41,011 bases of DNA from positions 1 to 41,011 of the forward strand of contig NZ_JANYGJ010000129.1 in assembly GCF_025362455.1 (NCBI RefSeq). Direction: 5' to 3'. The DNA comes from Deinococcus sp. Lineage in GTDB: Bacteria > Deinococcota > Deinococci > Deinococcales > Deinococcaceae. Below are positions 37,915 to 41,011 of the stretch, in pieces (positions within the stretch are counted from its first letter, which is position 1; each line of letters begins with the position of its first letter). The notes under the pieces were generated by a model that was not told the origin of the DNA, did not search any database, and saw only the letters and a program-made list of their open reading frames with translations. The translations under genes were made by a program, and so were the position numbers.

Positions 37915-39381
37915 ATGTCCAAAGTCACCGGATTTCTCGATCACAAGCGCGTGGGGGAGAGTTACGACCCCGCCGAGGCCCGTACCCGGCATTACAAGGA
38001 GTTCGTTCACGGTCTCAGCGACGGCGCGGCCAAGCAACAGGCGGCCCGCTGTATGGACTGCGGCATTCCGTTTTGCAACAACGGCTGCCCGGTGGGCAAC
38101 ATCATTCCCGACTTCAACGAGCTGGTGTATCAGCAGGACTGGCGCTCGGCGCTGGACGTGCTGCATTCCACCAACAACTTTCCGGAGTTCACGGGCCGCA
38201 TCTGCCCGGCGCCCTGCGAGGCGGCCTGTACGCTGAACTTCAACGACGACCCGGTGGGCATCAAGAGCATCGAGCGCAGCATCATCGACAAGGGTTGGGA
38301 ACAGGGCTGGGTCACGCCGCAGATCGCGCCCGTCAAATCTGGCAAAAAAGTGGCTGTCATCGGCTCCGGCCCGGCTGGACTGGCCGCCGCGCAGCAACTG
38401 GCCCGCGCCGGGCATGACGTGACCGTCTTCGAGAAAAACGAGCGGGTCGGCGGGCTGCTGCGCTACGGCATTCCCGACTTCAAGATGGAAAAGGTCCACA
38501 TTGACCGCCGCGTCTCGCAGATGGAGGCCGAGGGCGTCACCTTCCGGACCGGCGTGCTGGTGGGCGAATTGCCGGTGGGCAGCACCGTGACCTCGCACCA
38601 CGTCACGACCATCAGCCCCGAAGAACTGCGCGCCGATTTCGACGCCGTGCTGCTCTCAGGCGGCGCCGAGCAACCCCGTGACCTGCCGGTGCCGGGCCGT
38701 GAACTCAGCGGGGTGCATTTTGCGATGGAATTCCTGCCACAGCAGAACCGGGTCAACCACGGCTGGGAAGGTCAGGGGCAGTTGCTCGCCACCGGCAAAC
38801 ACGTCATCGTCATCGGCGGCGGCGACACCGGCTCGGACTGCATGGGCACCAGCCACCGCCAGGGCGCGGCCAGCGTGACCCAGTTCGAGCTGATGCCGAT
38901 GCCGCCCGAAAGCGAGTACAAGCCGCTGAGCTGGCCGTACTGGCCTTACCGCCTGCGCACCAGCTCCAGCCACCAGGAGGGCGGCAAGCGCGAATTCGCC
39001 ATCGCCACCCGCGAGTTCGTGGGTGAAGGTGGCAAGCTGACCGGCATCCGCACCGTGCGCGTCGAGTGGGACGGCAATAAAATGAGCGAGGTGGGGGGCA
39101 GCGAGGAGTTGCTGAGCGCCGACCTGGTGCTGCTGGCGATGGGCTTCATGAGTCCGGTGGCCAGCGTACTGGACAAGTTCGGCGTCGAGCGCGACGGGCG
39201 CGGCAACGTCAGGGCCGGAACCGACGAGGAGGGCGGCTACGTCACCAGCGTGCCGGGCATCTTCGCGGCGGGCGATATGCGCCGGGGGCAGTCGCTGGTC
39301 GTCTGGGCCATCCGTGAGGGTCGCCAGGCCGCCAGAGCCGTCGATCAGTACCTGATGGGGATGTCGGAGCTGCCGAGGTAA
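37915..39381 (+). CDS. gltD: Glutamate synthase small subunit
   Basis: 488-aa beta subunit passing electrons from NADPH to GltB. The N-terminal 4Fe-4S cysteines are in CMDCGIPFCNNGCPVGN and CPAPCEAAC. The FAD site is VAVIGSGPAGLAAAQQLARAG, the NADPH site VIVIGGGDTGSDC, and the C-terminal FAD motif GIFAAGDMRRGQSLVVWAI. ATG 37915 has AGGAG seven bases upstream; the frame upstream runs through the repeat. In an operon with gltB despite the 229-bp gap. Terminated at 39396. Confidence 0.98.
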   Translation: MSKVTGFLDHKRVGESYDPAEARTRHYKEFVHGLSDGAAKQQAARCMDCGIPFCNNGCPVGNIIPDFNELVYQQDWRSALDVLHSTNNFPEFTGRICPAPCEAACTLNFNDDPVGIKSIERSIIDKGWEQGWVTPQIAPVKSGKKVAVIGSGPAGLAAAQQLARAGHDVTVFEKNERVGGLLRYGIPDFKMEKVHIDRRVSQMEAEGVTFRTGVLVGELPVGSTVTSHHVTTISPEELRADFDAVLLSGGAEQPRDLPVPGRELSGVHFAMEFLPQQNRVNHGWEGQGQLLATGKHVIVIGGGDTGSDCMGTSHRQGAASVTQFELMPMPPESEYKPLSWPYWPYRLRTSSSHQEGGKREFAIATREFVGEGGKLTGIRTVRVEWDGNKMSEVGGSEELLSADLVLLAMGFMSPVASVLDKFGVERDGRGNVRAGTDEEGGYVTSVPGIFAAGDMRRGQSLVVWAIREGRQAARAVDQYLMGMSELPR

Positions 39382-39395
39382 CTCGGCACCAGCCG

Positions 39396-39429
39396 GAGCG
39401 CCCCGCCAGATTCACTCGGCGGGGCGCTC
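39396..39429. terminator. gltBD terminator hairpin
   Basis: Perfect 12-bp stem GAGCGCCCCGCC (39396-39407) / GGCGGGGCGCTC (39418-39429) with a 10-nt loop, 15 bp after the gltD stop. Very stable; no T-tract. Confidence 0.7.
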
Positions 39430-39447
39430 TCGCTACGGCGGCTGACG

Positions 39448-39734
39448 CTATGGCCTTCGTTCCCTGCGTTCCGGCCCGGCCCGTGGCAGGCCCCACAGCA
39501 GGCTGACCGGTCCCAGCAGCAGGCCCCACATCGCCGCGCCCAGCCCGAAGCGGGCGGCCAGTGCGCCCAGCAGCAACGGAAACAGGCCGCCTTGCCGTCC
39601 GGCCATGTTGCCCAGCGCCAGGGCTTGCCCAGCGCCAGGGCCGCGCCGCCGACGCCACCGACCAGTTCGTCCAGAAATTCGGTGCCCAGCACGGTAAAGA
39701 GCAGCAGTCCAGCACGGCGAGCGGCGACAGGCAT
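39448..39734 (-). pseudogene. Internally deleted, frameshifted MFS transporter relic
   Basis: From ATG 39734 the reading LLLFTVLGTEFLDELVGG resembles the first helix of an MFS permease. After GAALALG the frame is lost. In another frame, GRQGGLFPLLLGALAARFG and AAMWGLLLGPVSLLWGLP follow, like the last MFS helices, ending at a TAG at 39448. The break coincides with an exact 17-bp tandem duplication (39608-39624 and 39625-39641). Removing one copy gives a single 89-codon frame joining the first and last parts of a normally about 400-aa protein, so the middle is deleted as well. Confidence 0.6.
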
Positions 39735-39893
39735 GGTCACGTCCTTGAATCCGGGTCCAGCACGGCGAGGAGTGGCGTTCAGGTCACCAGGGGGTAGCGG
39801 CATGGGGACAGCACAAAGCAGTTCATGAACTGGACCGCCCCAACTGGACGGCAGCACCCAGCGCGGCTGACCTTCCTGCGTCAGACTGGGCGC

Positions 39894-40799
39894 ATGTGGA
39901 CATTGCATCGGCGCCGCCTGCTGCTCACCGCCCTGCTCGGCGCCAGTCAGGCGGCGGGGGCGCCCCAGCCCTCTACAGCTCAGCCTTCTGCCACTCCGGC
40001 CCTCCAGCACGTGTTTTTACTGGTGCTGGAGAACCACAGTTACGCTCAGGTGATCGGCAATCCCAACCTGAAGGCGATCAACGCCCTGGCGAAATCGGCT
40101 GCCCTGGCCCGCAACTACACGGGTGTGACCCACCCCAGCCTGCCCAACTACGTGGCTTTAATCGCGGGTAGCACCATGAAGTTGCGCGGCGACAATCCTG
40201 CGCAGTCGTTTGGCGGCGCCACCCTGGCCTCGCAACTCGAAGACCGACAGCTCACCTGGCGGGCCTACATGCAGGGGCTGCCCAGCGTGGGGTCGAACGC
40301 GCCCTACGCCGCCTTGTACGGCAAGAAGCACAACCCGTTCATGCTCAACGCCGACATCGCCAACGACCCCAAACGGGCCGGGAACGTCGTCCCCTTCGAG
40401 CGACTGCAAGCTGACCTCGCCAGCAATCAGGTCGCCAACTTCTCGATGCTGGTGCCCGACCTGTGCCACGACCTGCACGGCGACCTGCGCTGCCTGGGCC
40501 GCGCCAACGTGGACCGCCTCGGTGACGCCTATGTCAAGCAGTGGAGCACGGCCATCATGCAGTCCAAAGCCTGGGTGCCCGGCACGGCGCTCATCATCAC
40601 CTTCGACGAGGGCGAGGACGAGCGCGGCGGCGGGGGCCTGGTGCCCACCATCATCGTGACGCCTGGCGGCAAAGCGGGCGTGACCAGTGACCGGGCTTAC
40701 AACCATTACTCGCTGCTGCGCACGCTGGAAGACGGCTTTGGACTGCCACCGCTCAGGGGAGCCGTCAAAGCCCAGCCGATGACCGATCTGCTGCCCTGA
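39894..40799 (+). CDS. Secreted phosphoesterase-family (acid phosphatase-like) protein
   Basis: 301-aa protein of the phosphoesterase family that includes acid phosphatases and phospholipase C. HVFLLVLENHSYAQVIGN, GVTHPSLPNYVALIAGST and ALIITFDEGEDE are the metal and active-site motifs; YNHYSLLRTLEDGFGLP is the C-terminal family motif. The signal peptide MWTLHRRRLLLTALLGASQAAGA has an Arg-rich start and may use the Tat pathway. ATG 39894 has CAGACT six bases upstream, a leaderless-type arrangement; the 39825 extension is not supported. Likely releases phosphate outside the cell. Confidence 0.88.
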   Translation: MWTLHRRRLLLTALLGASQAAGAPQPSTAQPSATPALQHVFLLVLENHSYAQVIGNPNLKAINALAKSAALARNYTGVTHPSLPNYVALIAGSTMKLRGDNPAQSFGGATLASQLEDRQLTWRAYMQGLPSVGSNAPYAALYGKKHNPFMLNADIANDPKRAGNVVPFERLQADLASNQVANFSMLVPDLCHDLHGDLRCLGRANVDRLGDAYVKQWSTAIMQSKAWVPGTALIITFDEGEDERGGGGLVPTIIVTPGGKAGVTSDRAYNHYSLLRTLEDGFGLPPLRGAVKAQPMTDLLP

Positions 40800-40865
40800 G
40801 CAGCGCGAGCTGGCGGCGGCACGTTTTTGCCCAAACCGCATCCAAGTATCTCCTTGTCAGGCTTT

Positions 40866-40990
40866 AAAGCAGATGTCATAAAAAGACCCTTTTTATGACC
40901 GAGCGGAGCGAGTAGTTTTGGCTGAGCAGGACGCAGAATGGAGGCGCGGGGAGGCTGTTTTCCCCGTGGCGTAATTCGGAGTACTGCTTT
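40866..40990. repeat. 125-bp dispersed element, copy 2
   Basis: Same 125 bp as 30023-30147 with five substitutions. Its ends are AAAGCAG / CTGCTTT, extended by flanking TA on both sides (TAAAGCAG at 40865, CTGCTTTA to 40991). TA flanks would fit a target duplication of an IS630/Tc1-type transposase, but copy 1 lacks the right-hand TA. It lies 66 bp after the phosphoesterase stop. Nothing else was found in 40800-41011. Confidence 0.85.
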
Positions 40991-41011
40991 AGGTTTCGCT
41001 GCCCCAGATGC

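Noticed and set aside
39242..40010. Open frames of 157 and 221 codons on the minus strand around the gltD end
   Set aside because: They run through the gltD 3' end and the terminator hairpin; only the MFS-like segments within 39448-39734 look like former protein.

Overview
The window looks like chromosome or megaplasmid sequence from a Deinococcus-type bacterium. This is inferred from several signs: high GC coding sequence; starts with a TAnnnT-like box placed so close to the start codon that mRNAs would have little or no leader; a KdpD cut down to its N-terminal half; two different photolyase-family proteins; and an actinobacterial/Deinococcus-style class I xylose isomerase. No rRNA, tRNA, CRISPR array or intact insertion sequence was seen.

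Region 1 (1-8.3 kb) is a potassium locus. On the minus strand lies kdpF, an extra 27-aa membrane peptide, kdpA, kdpB, kdpC and a KdpD that has only the KdpD and USP domains and no kinase. Divergent from it is a complete histidine kinase with a NarL-type response regulator. The pair is well placed to replace the missing KdpD kinase and KdpE. Region 2 (8.4-13 kb) holds a GH4 alpha-galactosidase (melA) and, on the minus strand, two photolyase-family proteins: one with the domain order reversed (FAD domain first, Rossmann-like domain last) and one resembling animal cryptochromes/(6-4) photolyases.

Region 3 (13.2-25.7 kb) is a plant-sugar region: xylose isomerase; a xylose ABC importer with an unusual single-domain ATPase; a LacI-family regulator; and an operon for a second sugar ABC importer (binding protein plus two permeases, no ATPase), a GH127 beta-L-arabinofuranosidase-like enzyme and a TIM-barrel sugar isomerase/epimerase. 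A GGAACGTTTC-type palindrome occurs twice in front of this operon and once inside the end of the regulator gene. Relatives of it stand before melA and xylA, which suggests a small LacI regulon.

Region 4 (25.7-32.5 kb) holds a DUF1868 2H-phosphoesterase, a frameshifted GDPD-SGNH-VCBS lipoprotein whose first part is much poorer in GC than its second, a zinc alcohol dehydrogenase behind a 31-bp near-perfect palindrome, and a membrane-anchored SRPBCC protein. Region 5 (32.5-41 kb) is the gltBD glutamate synthase operon, a relic of an MFS transporter and a secreted phosphoesterase. Two 125-bp copies of a dispersed element (30023-30147 and 40866-40990) bracket regions 4-5. Their terminal inverted repeats differ by a compensated base pair.
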